Shown piece by piece: positions 45,965 to 54,861 of a DNA stretch of 64,000 nt. How positions within the stretch are numbered: position 1 is the first letter of the stretch; the number at the start of each line of letters is the position of its first letter. The notes beneath the pieces were generated by a model, which saw only the letters and a program-made list of their open reading frames with translations, searched no databases and was not told the origin of the DNA. The position numbers and the translations under genes were made by a program. This stretch comes from an uncultured Campylobacter sp. (GTDB lineage Bacteria > Campylobacterota > Campylobacteria > Campylobacterales > Campylobacteraceae): contig NZ_CAKZTI010000055.1 of NCBI RefSeq assembly GCF_937921625.1, positions 43,176 to 107,175 of the forward strand, read 5' to 3'.

Positions 45965-46213
45965 AAGTGCTCCTTAATGTAATTTGAGCCGAAATTTTAT
46001 AGAAATTTCTCTTAAATTTCACCCAAAGGCGTCCCTGGCGGCTTGCGTAAAATTTGCGCCACATATTTGAGTAAAACCGGCGCTTCGGCAACGTAAAATT
46101 CCACCGCTACCGCCTAAAAATCGAAGTTTTTAAATTTAGCCGCGCGGCGAAATTTTATCCGTTTTTATATACGAACATTATATAATTATCAAAATTTTTT
46201 CCAAGGAGAGAGG

Positions 46214-47449
46214 ATGAAAAAGCTCGCTACGATACTTGCGCTGCTCTGTGCAGCGGCGTTTGCCAAGGAGTATGAGTATATGGTGCAAAGCATGAGCTAC
46301 AGCTCACTCGGGCAGCGCAAGGAGAGCACGCATCTAAGCTACGACGCGGCGGCGCGCAAGCTGGAGCAGGTAAGATATACGAACTCCTCGGACGGCCTAG
46401 GCTCTAGCTACAAAGAGATCAGCTACTTTGACAAAAAGGGGGATATGGTTAAATTTGAAGTATTTAACCTCGATCTTAAAAGCGGCAAGTGGAAAAAAAT
46501 AGAAGACTACACGGAAAGCGTCAAAGACGGCGTCACGACGCGCGAGAGCAATTCGATAGCGGATGACGGCACGCGCAATGCGAGCAAAACCGTCTCCAGC
46601 TACGACGGTAACGCGACGCAGGACGTGCGATATAAGTTTGTAAAGGGCAAATGGCAGAAAGATAGCATGAACAGATCCGTAAAAAACGCGTGGGATAAGG
46701 AGGAGCTTACGATAAGCTTCAAATGGGACGGCAAGAGCTGGCAGCCCAAAGATAAGACCGAAATTTTCTACGACAGCCTAGGAGAGATGAGCGGATACGT
46801 GAGCTACGAGTTTGTAAACGGCGCGTGGCAAAACAGCGAGCGAGAGATGCTTAACGGCGATAGAAACGGCAGCTACGAGCAGATCCGCAGCACCTTTAAG
46901 GACGGCGCGTGGCAAAACGCGACGATGAGTAAGCATGAGCTTGACGCCGCGAGGGGCGAGGAGGTCGTTACGAGCTTCATCTGGAACGACGAGAAGGGCG
47001 CGTGGGATAATATGAGCAAACAAACCGCTATCAAGAAGGGCGCGGATCTTAATATGACCTCTTATTTGTGGGATGAGCAGCTTAAAGATTGGGTCAAAAG
47101 CTACTCAAACGGCGAAATTTACGACAAATCGGGCGAGCGCCCGCTCGAGCAAAGCTACGAATCAAATTCCAGCAGCGGCAAATACGTCTATAGCTATGAC
47201 GAGCGCGGCAGCAATACGGCGATGGATATCTACAAGCTTGATGCGAGCGGCAAATGGGTGCAAACGGGGCGCTCGGAGGCTACTTACGATACCCAAATCC
47301 CGGCAGATAGCGTGGGGCACGGAGCCGCGCTGATGATGTTTGAGATGCCTAGCGCCTACGCGATAACGAGCTTTAAGGAATTTAAGCTTAAAGACGGTAA
47401 ACCCGAGCTCATAACGGAGCAGACGTGGAAATACAAAAAGATAAAGTAG
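46214..47449 (+). CDS. Secreted Trp-repeat protein A
   Basis: A 411-residue protein with signal peptide (MKKLATILALLCAAAFAKEY). The mature part is built of about eight beta-rich repeats of roughly 40 residues, each with a GxW core (SGKWKK, KGKWQK, GKSWQP, NGAWQN, DGAWQN, KGAWDN, KDWVK, SGKWVQ) and tyrosine-rich strands (SYDERGSN). The pattern resembles YD/Rhs-like strands but lacks their consensus. I know no family name. It is a paralogue of the gene at 48171. AAGGAGAG precedes the ATG. Confidence 0.75.
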   Translation: MKKLATILALLCAAAFAKEYEYMVQSMSYSSLGQRKESTHLSYDAAARKLEQVRYTNSSDGLGSSYKEISYFDKKGDMVKFEVFNLDLKSGKWKKIEDYTESVKDGVTTRESNSIADDGTRNASKTVSSYDGNATQDVRYKFVKGKWQKDSMNRSVKNAWDKEELTISFKWDGKSWQPKDKTEIFYDSLGEMSGYVSYEFVNGAWQNSEREMLNGDRNGSYEQIRSTFKDGAWQNATMSKHELDAARGEEVVTSFIWNDEKGAWDNMSKQTAIKKGADLNMTSYLWDEQLKDWVKSYSNGEIYDKSGERPLEQSYESNSSSGKYVYSYDERGSNTAMDIYKLDASGKWVQTGRSEATYDTQIPADSVGHGAALMMFEMPSAYAITSFKEFKLKDGKPELITEQTWKYKKIK

Positions 47450-47702
47450 CGTTTGAAGATGCACAGGTAAAATTTCGCGGCTAAATTTTATCTGCGCGGC
47501 CTTACGCGAACGTCGCGGTTAAATTTAGCGGACGTAGCAATATTCGTGCGAGTGCCGCGGTTAAAATTTAGCGGCATAGTGGTATTTATGCGAGAGTCGC
47601 GATTAAATTTAGCTAGCGCGGATGTTTCGTGTGCCGCGTAAATTTTAAAATTTAAATCCTACGCCGCGGCAGGTCCGCACGCAGCGACGACAAAAGAAAA
47701 GG

Positions 47703-48137
47703 TTGAAAAATGGTTTTAATCAGAGCGGCAAGAGCGGCTATTCCGGCTTTATTTCGGCGAGTATCTGTTTCGGCGCCGTAGAGGCGCAAGATCACGGTGC
47801 GGCGAGCGAGCAAAAACAGACGATAGGGGGCGGCGGGAGAGAGGATCTGGCGCCCGCAGGCAAGCAAAGTAGCGAAATAAGCGCAACAAAGCACGCAGAC
47901 GAGCAAGGCGACGAGGCGCAAAATTTTAAAATCAAAAGGCGCTATTTTCGCAGCTGTTCGTGCCTGCATAAACAAAAATCAAAGGAGCCCGCCCGCCTCT
48001 ACGATGAAATTTCGCAAGAGCAGGCCGAAAGATCGGCGGCCTATTTCATCGGCTATTTCAAAGAGGGCAAGCTAAGTCGCTATGAGAAAATTTACAAAGG
48101 CAAGAGAATTTTTTCGAGCGAGGATATAAAGCGATAG
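47703..48137 (+). CDS. Possible small protein, perhaps a remnant
   Basis: A 144-codon frame that begins with TTG and lacks a good ribosome binding site. The last 55 residues (RLYDEISQEQAERSAAYFIG, KLSRYEKIYKGKRIFSSEDI) look like real protein, whereas the first half is low in complexity. It may be a decayed or mis-started relative of its secreted neighbours. It lies between the two Trp-repeat genes. Confidence 0.35.
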   Translation: MKNGFNQSGKSGYSGFISASICFGAVEAQDHGAASEQKQTIGGGGREDLAPAGKQSSEISATKHADEQGDEAQNFKIKRRYFRSCSCLHKQKSKEPARLYDEISQEQAERSAAYFIGYFKEGKLSRYEKIYKGKRIFSSEDIKR

Positions 48138-48170
48138 ACGCGATTTAAAATTCAGATAAAAGGAGCGGTC

Positions 48171-49598
48171 GTGAGAGGTATTTTTAAAATTTCACACGAA
48201 GGTGCGGCAAATTTTGCGGCGCTAAATTTAAAGGCGCGAGCGATTATTTCGGCGGGCGCTTTTGGGGCGCAGACGGCAGTTTTGGCAGACAAGCTTCGAG
48301 TGCGAGCGGCAGTTTTGGCAGGCTCTATTTTAGCGGCGACGTTAGTTCTCGCGGTGCCTGCGGGCGCGACCGAGACGGCGGCGAAACACGCGGCGGCGGA
48401 TAAAATTTGCCTACAAAAGACGAGTTATAAAACAGAGGGCGGAGCTGTGCCGCGCTATGAATATAAAGTTAGCCAAAACTACGACGCCAAAACCCGCCGC
48501 CTAGAAAAAATCTACAAAAAGAGCAGCGAAGAGGGAACCTCCGTATCGAAAAGCTTTAGCAAATTTGACGAAAGCGGCGAGCGCGAGATCGAAAATGTCG
48601 AATACGACTGGGACGCGAATACAAACAAATTTCGCGAAACGGCGATAAGCAAGCAGGAGATCGCAAAGGACGGCTCGAAAATTTATTTCAGTCTGCAAAA
48701 GGACGGCAAGCCGTACGACGGAGAAAAAGCCGTCGAAAAGCGCGAGGGCAAAACGGAAATTTTACAAAATTTCACGCTAAAAAAGGGCAGATGGACGCCG
48801 ACACACCTTACAAAAAGGATTGTCGATGAAAACGACAGAAACAATTTCGTATCGACCTATGAATGGAGCGCCAAAGCGAAAAAATGGGTGCCGTACGAAA
48901 AATCGATATATCACTACAACGGCGACGCTTACGCGGGCTCCGAAGGCTACGCGTGGCGCGGCAAATGGGTGCCGCTTACAAAGCACACGGTCTTTACGGC
49001 AGCGGACGGGACGCGCAGCGAGATAAATTTTATATGGAAGGACGGCACATGGCAGCGCGACGAAAAGATCTTGCGCAAAATCGAGCCTAAGTATAGGCGC
49101 TTTAGCGAGCTAAGATCGCGCTGGGACGCCGCAAAAGGCGAGTGGAGAGAGCACTACAAAAACGTGCACGAGGAGACCGAGGAGAGCAGGCCTCTACGCG
49201 AGCAAACCGCGCTTTGGCGCGGGGAATCGCAACGCTGGGAGGTCGTGTTTGAAAACGAGTTTAGCTACGACACGCGTGGCAACGTGATAAAAAATCGCAC
49301 GGCCTCCGATGGCAAGCAGTATGAGTATATCTACGACTACGACGAAGCGGGCAATAACATCTCGATCATCCTGCGCGAGCCTGATAAGAACGGCAAATGG
49401 CGCGATACACAAAGGACGCAAAACGTCTTTGAGCCTGAAATTTTAGCGCACGACGTCCTGGATCGCGGCTTCATCGGCGACTACATAGCCACGGGCGAAA
49501 ACGCGATCAAAAGCAGCAAGCAGTATTTTCTAAAGGACGGCGAGTTTAAGCTAAACGAAACTCGCGAGTGGGTTTACGGAAAGTGCGAGCCGCAATAA
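48171..49598 (+). CDS. Secreted Trp-repeat protein B
   Basis: A 475-residue paralogue of the protein at 46214. A long N-terminal segment ends in a membrane-spanning or signal helix (VLAGSILAATLVLAVPAGAT, about 45-65). Repeats then follow with GRWTP, KKWVP, GKWVP, GTWQR, GEWRE, QRWEV and GKWRD cores, and the C-terminus mirrors its sister (YDYDEAGNNIS). GTG is the start, with AAAGGAG upstream. The N-terminal 45 residues are Ala-rich and may be a further low-complexity addition. Confidence 0.72.
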   Translation: MRGIFKISHEGAANFAALNLKARAIISAGAFGAQTAVLADKLRVRAAVLAGSILAATLVLAVPAGATETAAKHAAADKICLQKTSYKTEGGAVPRYEYKVSQNYDAKTRRLEKIYKKSSEEGTSVSKSFSKFDESGEREIENVEYDWDANTNKFRETAISKQEIAKDGSKIYFSLQKDGKPYDGEKAVEKREGKTEILQNFTLKKGRWTPTHLTKRIVDENDRNNFVSTYEWSAKAKKWVPYEKSIYHYNGDAYAGSEGYAWRGKWVPLTKHTVFTAADGTRSEINFIWKDGTWQRDEKILRKIEPKYRRFSELRSRWDAAKGEWREHYKNVHEETEESRPLREQTALWRGESQRWEVVFENEFSYDTRGNVIKNRTASDGKQYEYIYDYDEAGNNISIILREPDKNGKWRDTQRTQNVFEPEILAHDVLDRGFIGDYIATGENAIKSSKQYFLKDGEFKLNETREWVYGKCEPQ

Positions 49599-49613
49599 AA
49601 TTTGAAAAACCTC

Positions 49614-50171
49614 ATGAATGAACCTTATATCGTTAAAATTTCAGATAGCGACGCGATGATGTTCGGCTGCGAAGCGGACGAGCGAGTGAGCGAATTTGTC
49701 GCTAAATTTGACGGCTGGGAGTACGAAAGCGAGTTTGAGCGGATCAGCTATCTGCTCGGCACGGACGTTTTTATCGAGGTTGCGAGCGAGGAGAGCTTAA
49801 ATGAAGGCGCCTTACGCGCTCAAATTCCAAACGAAAAGGCTTTGGACGCTGACGGCGGCACGACGTTTTTAAGCCTGCGCGAATGGGACGGCAAAGAGCA
49901 CTGGCGAGTTCGCGCGAGCGATGAAATTTTACGCGCCATCAGCGAGGACGAGGACGGCGGCGCGGCGTATCTGCTCCTTAGCCCGCGACATATCGCCGCA
50001 GAGGAGCTGCGAAACGCCTTTGAGGGCAGAGCGCCGCAGGAATTTGCGCGCATTATCGAAGCTCTCGAAGCCAAATACGACTGTAAAGACCGAATGCTCT
50101 GCTACGTCGTTTGCTATTTTACACCGAAGGGCAAAGAGGGGATGCGGACGGACTTCGGCGTGCAAATTTAA
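49614..50171 (+). CDS. Hypothetical acidic protein
   Basis: A 185-residue acidic soluble protein with no signal peptide and no domain I recognise. ATG at 49614 is chosen over an upstream TTG. It lies 15 bases after the Trp-repeat protein B stop and so may be co-transcribed with it. Function unknown. Confidence 0.6.
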   Translation: MNEPYIVKISDSDAMMFGCEADERVSEFVAKFDGWEYESEFERISYLLGTDVFIEVASEESLNEGALRAQIPNEKALDADGGTTFLSLREWDGKEHWRVRASDEILRAISEDEDGGAAYLLLSPRHIAAEELRNAFEGRAPQEFARIIEALEAKYDCKDRMLCYVVCYFTPKGKEGMRTDFGVQI

Positions 50172-50323
50172 AGCGCGGCGGATTAAATTTAAAATTTGTC
50201 TGCGCAGCGCGCTTGCGCCGAATAGCGAGAGTTTGATCTTGCGTGCAAAACCTGCGCCGTATGGGGCAAGTGAAATTAAGCAATGAAATTTAAAATCGCC
50301 GCGACGATCGAAATGGGGTCAAA

Positions 50324-50518
50324 ATGATAAAATCCATAAAATTTGAGGGCGAAAGCATCGAGGAGCTGGAGGTTTGGTACTATGCCCCAAAGCACGAATG
50401 CAGCGCGGCGGAGTTCGCGCAGCAGTGCGGCAAGCTCGTGCGCGCGGACTTTGGGCTCGCTTCCCTTTACGAGATAAAATTTGAAAAATTTAAGTCCTGG
50501 AGCCCGATGATTTTATGA
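50324..50518 (+). CDS. Small hypothetical protein
   Basis: A 64-residue soluble protein (IEELEVWYYAPKHECSAAEF) with GGGG near its ATG. Its TGA overlaps the ATG of the next short frame as ATGA, which supports translation of both. Role unknown. Confidence 0.5.
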   Translation: MIKSIKFEGESIEELEVWYYAPKHECSAAEFAQQCGKLVRADFGLASLYEIKFEKFKSWSPMIL

Positions 50519-50670
50519 AAGAGCGGATAGCAGCTGCTTTGAGCGCGGTGGATCTATCAGGCGAGCCTCGTAATTTCGCAATGGGCGGCGAGAACGACTG
50601 GGGCTGGCAGGAGTGCTCGTTTGAGGCGAGCGGACAGCGATTTTTACGCATCTGGGCGACGTCGGCTTGA
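50515..50670 (+). CDS. Very small hypothetical protein, possibly truncated
   Basis: A 51-codon frame, MKERIAAALSAVDLSG to FLRIWATSA, overlapping the previous gene by ATGA. Composition is protein-like (ENDWGWQECSFEASG). It may be the front part of a longer gene that has lost its end, since no ORF continues after 50670. Confidence 0.45.
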   Translation: MKERIAAALSAVDLSGEPRNFAMGGENDWGWQECSFEASGQRFLRIWATSA

Positions 50671-50921
50671 TAAATTTAGCCGCAATACGGGCTTTGCGCG
50701 CCCGAGGTTTCGAGCTGATTTGCCGCAAAGCGCTTGCAAAAGGCGCCTAGCGACGTTAAAATTCCGCACTACCGCTTATCTCGCGCGTATCTGCATACCT
50801 TGAAGCGCAATAGCGTAAGCCAAGTAGCAAAGCAAGCAAGTGCGCCCTATTTCGTGCAAATTTACGCGCCGAGGCGCAGCGGGCGCCCTGCTTTGAGCCA
50901 AAATTTATTTGAAGGGAAGAT

Positions 50922-51635
50922 ATGAAAAACCTATTTTTAGCCGCGCTTGCAGCATTAACGTTTAGCGGCTGCGCGGGCTTAAAATGCGGCGCAAAGGATG
51001 GACGAGACGTCGCCGAGATCGATGTGCCCGAAGATGGCTGGACGAGATACCTAGGCACCGACGGCGAGATCAAGGAGGTCGCGTTTTTCACGGCGTTTTT
51101 CTCGGGGCAGTTCCGCCAGAGCCCAAAAGATGGCGAAAAGATCGGCTTCGTGCTTACCAAAAAGAGCGGCGAACGCATACCGATAAGGCTCGGCGATATG
51201 TATAAGGCGGCAGACGGCGCATTCGCGCTCGCGGGTCTCGACGCGCAGAGCGACGTATGGCGCGGAGCTCGGGAGCTACACAGAGCAAAACGGGTGAAAT
51301 TTTATAAATTTCAAGAAGGCAGCGTCAAAGTGACGGACTATGAGGCGCAAGGCGGGCTTTGCGAGGCGTTTTATGCAGGCGAAAAGATAAGCGTCAAAAG
51401 CGTGCTAAGCCGCCACGCGAGCAAGGCTGGCGAGGCTAGCGGCGAAATTTCCGCCGCGCAGACGCAGGGCGAAATATCGCGCGACGCCGCCGAAATTTTA
51501 AACTCGCGCGAAAAGCCCTCGCCGCAAAGCTCTAGCAAAAATTTAGCGAACAAAAATGGCACCGCGCAAAAAACCGATAGCGAGGCGTTAAAACCAGAGG
51601 CAGAGGCGCTAAAAAATATTATCTGCTACAGATAA
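50922..51635 (+). CDS. Lipoprotein of unknown function
   Basis: A 237-residue protein with a lipoprotein signal (MKNLFLAALAALTFSGC, Cys17 lipidated). Residues 30-160 look folded (DGWTRYLGTDGEIKEVAFFT); from about 165 to the end it is a Ser-, Glu- and Asn-rich low-complexity tail. GAAGGGAAG precedes the ATG. No family recognised. It is followed by ecotin. Confidence 0.72.
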   Translation: MKNLFLAALAALTFSGCAGLKCGAKDGRDVAEIDVPEDGWTRYLGTDGEIKEVAFFTAFFSGQFRQSPKDGEKIGFVLTKKSGERIPIRLGDMYKAADGAFALAGLDAQSDVWRGARELHRAKRVKFYKFQEGSVKVTDYEAQGGLCEAFYAGEKISVKSVLSRHASKAGEASGEISAAQTQGEISRDAAEILNSREKPSPQSSSKNLANKNGTAQKTDSEALKPEAEALKNIICYR

Positions 51636-51719
51636 AAACAAAGTCGATTGAAATTTCAGTTTAATGAGTAAAAATTTTGCTAAAATTTTAAATAAAAATA
51701 TCTTTTCAAGGAGCAAAAA

Positions 51720-52145
51720 ATGAGAAAAAGCGTTTTATTTTTCCTATTGCCGCTGTTTTTATTCGGCGGCGAAGCGCAAAAGCAGCTAAATGTCTTTCAG
51801 CTAACGCCGTCAAAGATGCCGCCGCAGCAGTTTAAGGTCGAAGCGATCTTTTCGAAAGAGATCAAAGCCGACTGCAACGACGCGTATCTAATCGGCGGCA
51901 AAATAGAGCAAAAAGAGGGCTCGGACGGGCTTTATTACGAGTTTAGCGGCGGCGATGAGCTTGCTCAAACGCTGATGCTATGCGACGGCAAGAAGCAAAA
52001 GAAGCGGATCTATTACGAGCTCACGCATCCATTCGCCTACGATGGCGGCGAAATTAGAATTTTAGCGCCCAAAGACGTTAAGGTCGAGCTTAAAATTTAC
52101 GAACTCGTAGAGAGCAAAGAGCCCAAAATCCGCAAGATGAAATAA
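51720..52145 (+). CDS. eco: Ecotin, periplasmic serine protease inhibitor
   Basis: A 141-residue ecotin with signal peptide (MRKSVLFFLLPLFLFGG). Family features are FQLTPSKMPPQQFKVE, the ADCN cysteine, GGKIEQK, LMLCDGKKQKK and the end segment LAPKDVKVELKIYEL. The two cysteines match the disulfide next to the reactive loop. By alignment the P1-P1' pair, Met-Met in E. coli, is Leu-Met here. Ecotins protect bacteria from neutrophil elastase and similar host enzymes. AAGGAG precedes the ATG. Confidence 0.9.
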   Translation: MRKSVLFFLLPLFLFGGEAQKQLNVFQLTPSKMPPQQFKVEAIFSKEIKADCNDAYLIGGKIEQKEGSDGLYYEFSGGDELAQTLMLCDGKKQKKRIYYELTHPFAYDGGEIRILAPKDVKVELKIYELVESKEPKIRKMK

Positions 52146-52175
52146 TTTCGCAAGAAGCGCGGCGGACCGAGCTTA

Positions 52176-52200
52176 TGCATGGCGGAATTTCCGCCATGCA
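52176..52200 (+). terminator. Hairpin after ecotin
   Basis: TGCATGGCGG pairs with CCGCCATGCA over five bases, 31 bases after the ecotin stop. Only a weak T-run follows, so it is terminator-like at best. Confidence 0.5.
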
Positions 52201-52329
52201 ATAGATCTTTCATCGCGCAATGGTTTTGCGCGTAGGCGAGATAAATTTTACGGCGAAGAATGGAATTTCGGCACCGATGGGTCGTTTGGTTAAAATTTTA
52301 GTATAATTTCGCAAAAACAAGGAGAGAGC

Positions 52330-53031
52330 ATGTCAGAGAGAATTTTTGAAAGCCTAAAAGAGCTTTTGACGCAGCAGGGGGCGCGCTTCCGCGTCGTAGC
52401 TCACGAAAGCGCGGGCACCTCCGCCGAGGTCGCCAAAGCCCGCGGCACACAGCTGGGACAAGGCGCAAAGGCGCTGGTTTGCACGATTAAGGGCTTTAAG
52501 GACGGGCAAATTTCTTTCGCGCAAGATTTAAATTTAGTAAGCGCCGATGACGCGCAAAACTCCAATGCTTCCAGCTTTGCGAGCGCTCAAGGCTGCGAAA
52601 ACAGCGCCTGCGCGGGAAATTTAGCTTTAACCACCGATCAAATTTGCGCAAACGTGCCGCAGCAGCTGAAGCTTCCTAGCGACAAACCCGCGGGCAGAAA
52701 CGGCAGGATCTACGTCCTAGCGGTCTTCGCAGCCGATCATAAAACCGATCTAAAGCGCCTGGCGCAGGGGCTCGGTGGCACGAAAGCATCGCTCGTAAGC
52801 CCCGATGAAGTGAGCGATCTCACGGACTGCGTCATCGGCTCGGTACCGCCGTTTAGCTTCCACGACAAGCTGCTGCTAATCGCCGATCCGTCGCTGTTCG
52901 GACGCTTTGATGAGATCGCTTTTAACGCGGGCTTGCTTGATCACTCGATCATCCTAAACGCGCAGGATTACGCGCGCATCGCGGCTCCACGCATCGTTAG
53001 CTTCACTGAAAAGGCTACGGAAGACGAATAG
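52330..53031 (+). CDS. YbaK/ProX-type aminoacyl-tRNA editing protein with insert
   Basis: A 233-residue protein of the YbaK/prolyl-tRNA synthetase-associated family, which hydrolyses mischarged tRNA. Recognisable parts are VVAHESAGTSAEVAKARGTQ, GQGAKALVCTIKG, YVLAVFAADHKTDLKRLAQ and CVIGSVPPFSF. Between GQGAKAL... and YVLAVF there are about 63 residues (61-123), rich in Ser, Ala, Asn and Cys, that the family lacks. GGAGAG precedes the ATG. The amino acid edited is uncertain. Confidence 0.85.
   Translation: MSERIFESLKELLTQQGARFRVVAHESAGTSAEVAKARGTQLGQGAKALVCTIKGFKDGQISFAQDLNLVSADDAQNSNASSFASAQGCENSACAGNLALTTDQICANVPQQLKLPSDKPAGRNGRIYVLAVFAADHKTDLKRLAQGLGGTKASLVSPDEVSDLTDCVIGSVPPFSFHDKLLLIADPSLFGRFDEIAFNAGLLDHSIILNAQDYARIAAPRIVSFTEKATEDE
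52510..52698 (+). repeat. In-frame low-complexity insert in the YbaK-type gene
   Basis: About 63 codons reading ISFAQDLNLVSADDAQNSN and on to LPSDKPAGRN. The DNA has AAATTTAG, AAATTTGC and GGAAATTTAGC cores, the same elements as in the intergenic DNA. Boundaries are approximate. Confidence 0.55.
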
Positions 53032-53234
53032 CAGCGCATCGTCCGTTTCACGTAAGAACAAGAGGAATCGGATTAAATTAGCCCAAAAGCAAGGGCAGAA
53101 TAGAAAAAGATGGCTAAGGATGGCTGTAAAAGCGGTGCTTTGATTTTTGATCTTTTTTTTCTTCATATTAAGGCTTTAAAATTTGCAGTATGATCAGAAG
53201 CAAAGAGGGCGCGACCGAAACGAGGGGGAATGTT

Positions 53235-53852
53235 ATGAAGCAGGTGTGGATATTTTTGCTGTGCCTACTTGCGCTATGCGGCATGGAAAATGCCGCGACC
53301 AAAGGAGACGATGCGCCGCGACCGGAGATTTATCAGAGTATGAAAGATATTTACGACGATCTACCGATCGCGCAACTGCCAATGCGCTATCCGGGAGGAA
53401 TTTCGCCCTTAGCGGCTATCGATAAAAATTTACTTGATAAAAATGAGCTGTTTTCGTTCGCAAAGGAGAACTTTTTAATCGACAATCTAAGCGCGTATTG
53501 GGAGAGGATCAAATACATAAGGGCTTGTCGTTTGCCAAAAAAGAGCGCCAAAACAATTCTGCTAAGGCTTTATCTGAGGGATTTCCAAGATAGCAGGCAC
53601 GGGCACGAATATGTTTTTATGTGCCTTTTAAACGACGCATTTCGTATAAGCGATTGTCGCGAAATTTATGCCGATTACGTGCACTGCGGTAAAAGCAAGC
53701 CGCCAATGCGCGCCAAGCAGGAGTTCGTCATCGACGCCGATTTACGCTGCACAGTAACAACGCACTACTATACTTTAGATGCCGGTAAGGAGCTGCACAG
53801 AAATGCCTGCGTGCTCGAAATAAAAAACGGCGCAATCGTTACCGAGGATTAA
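53235..53852 (+). CDS. Exported hypothetical protein
   Basis: A 205-residue protein with a signal peptide (MKQVWIFLLCLLALCGMENA). The mature protein has several cysteines (ACRLPKK, VFMCLLND, SDCREIY, VHCGKS, LRCTV, NACVL), suggesting disulfides in the periplasm. ATG at 53235 has GAGGGGG upstream and is preferred to an earlier start without signal. Function unknown. Confidence 0.7.
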   Translation: MKQVWIFLLCLLALCGMENAATKGDDAPRPEIYQSMKDIYDDLPIAQLPMRYPGGISPLAAIDKNLLDKNELFSFAKENFLIDNLSAYWERIKYIRACRLPKKSAKTILLRLYLRDFQDSRHGHEYVFMCLLNDAFRISDCREIYADYVHCGKSKPPMRAKQEFVIDADLRCTVTTHYYTLDAGKELHRNACVLEIKNGAIVTED

Positions 53853-54311
53853 AATCCGAGGCGATTTTGCGAGATGTTTTTGGTCGTAAAGCCGTAAATT
53901 CATAAGCAGAGCCGCAAACTGAGACGCGAATTTGCTCTATCTATGAGCCCAGCTATTTCAAATCGCGATAAAATAACGCTCAAACCGAGCCTCGAATTCA
54001 TCATATTGATGAGGCGCTGTTTCGAGCCGCGCCAAAACGGCTCGTAAATCTTTGGTGCACCGTAGCGTCCCACTAAGATGCATCGCCTTACGGAGCATTT
54101 TAATGACGCGAGCGCTTTATTTGTTTTGGCTTCCTGCGACAAGCTGAATATCAAATCTGAAATTCTTAGCAAGTCCCGAAAGCAGCGAGGATAAAACATC
54201 CAAATTTTAAAATTTAAAAATTTTTAAAAAAATATGAGATTAAAGAGAATTAATCGCGACGATATCGTATCGCCGCGACTGAAGAGGGCATCATCGTGCC
54301 CGCGAAGGTAT
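53853..54311. other. Intergenic region between convergent genes
   Basis: 459 bases. A frame on the minus strand (53900-54199) has no ribosome binding site and an odd composition and is not called. No clear terminator or RNA seen. Confidence 0.5.
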
Positions 54312-54602
54312 TTATTTCATAGCGCCTTGTTGTTTCATCTGATCCATCATCTGCTTAAATATCTCTTTAGCTTGTTTGCAAGTGGCCTCTTGCTGCTCTT
54401 TAGGAAGCGCGCTGATCTGATCCATAGACTGCTTTTTTTGATCCTCATACATCTTGACCTGCTGCTCTTGACCCGCTTGCTTGTAGGTATCAACCATCTT
54501 ATCAAGATCTGCGAAATACTCTTTGCAGCTATCTGAAAGATCTGCGGCGCTAAGACTTAGCGCAAAGCCAAAACTAGCCAAAACTAAAAGTGATTTTTTC
54601 AT
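54312..54602 (-). CDS. Small exported helical protein, DUF5339-like
   Basis: A 96-residue protein with a signal peptide (MKKSLLVLASFGFALSLSAA). The mature part is Gln/Lys-rich and helical with two cysteines (DSCKEYFADLDKM and EATCKQAKEIFKQ) likely forming a disulfide between two helices. It resembles the DUF5339 small periplasmic proteins of Campylobacter and Pasteurellaceae. GGAG precedes the ATG. Role unknown. Confidence 0.7.
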   Translation of the reverse strand: MKKSLLVLASFGFALSLSAADLSDSCKEYFADLDKMVDTYKQAGQEQQVKMYEDQKKQSMDQISALPKEQQEATCKQAKEIFKQMMDQMKQQGAMK

Positions 54603-54861
54603 TTTTCTCTCCTTGTAAAAAATCAGCGAAAGTATATCATTTAGCTTAGTAAATTTGCCTTAAATTTTAATCAAATGCGGCCGTTTTTTTAAATTTATAG
54701 CGCTTTTGAAATTTTAAAATTTTACTCTCGCCGTGGCGCTTATATTTTTTAAAATTTAACTCGTCTTTAAATTTTAAAATTTCGGCTCGCGGTTTCGCAA
54801 CTGCCGCCGGTGATTTTTAAAATTCCGTCCCTGCTGCTTCTTGGGGCTGCGGCGCAAAAAA

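Noticed and set aside
53900..54199. 99-codon minus-strand ORF
   Set aside because: No ribosome binding site and composition unlike the neighbouring genes.
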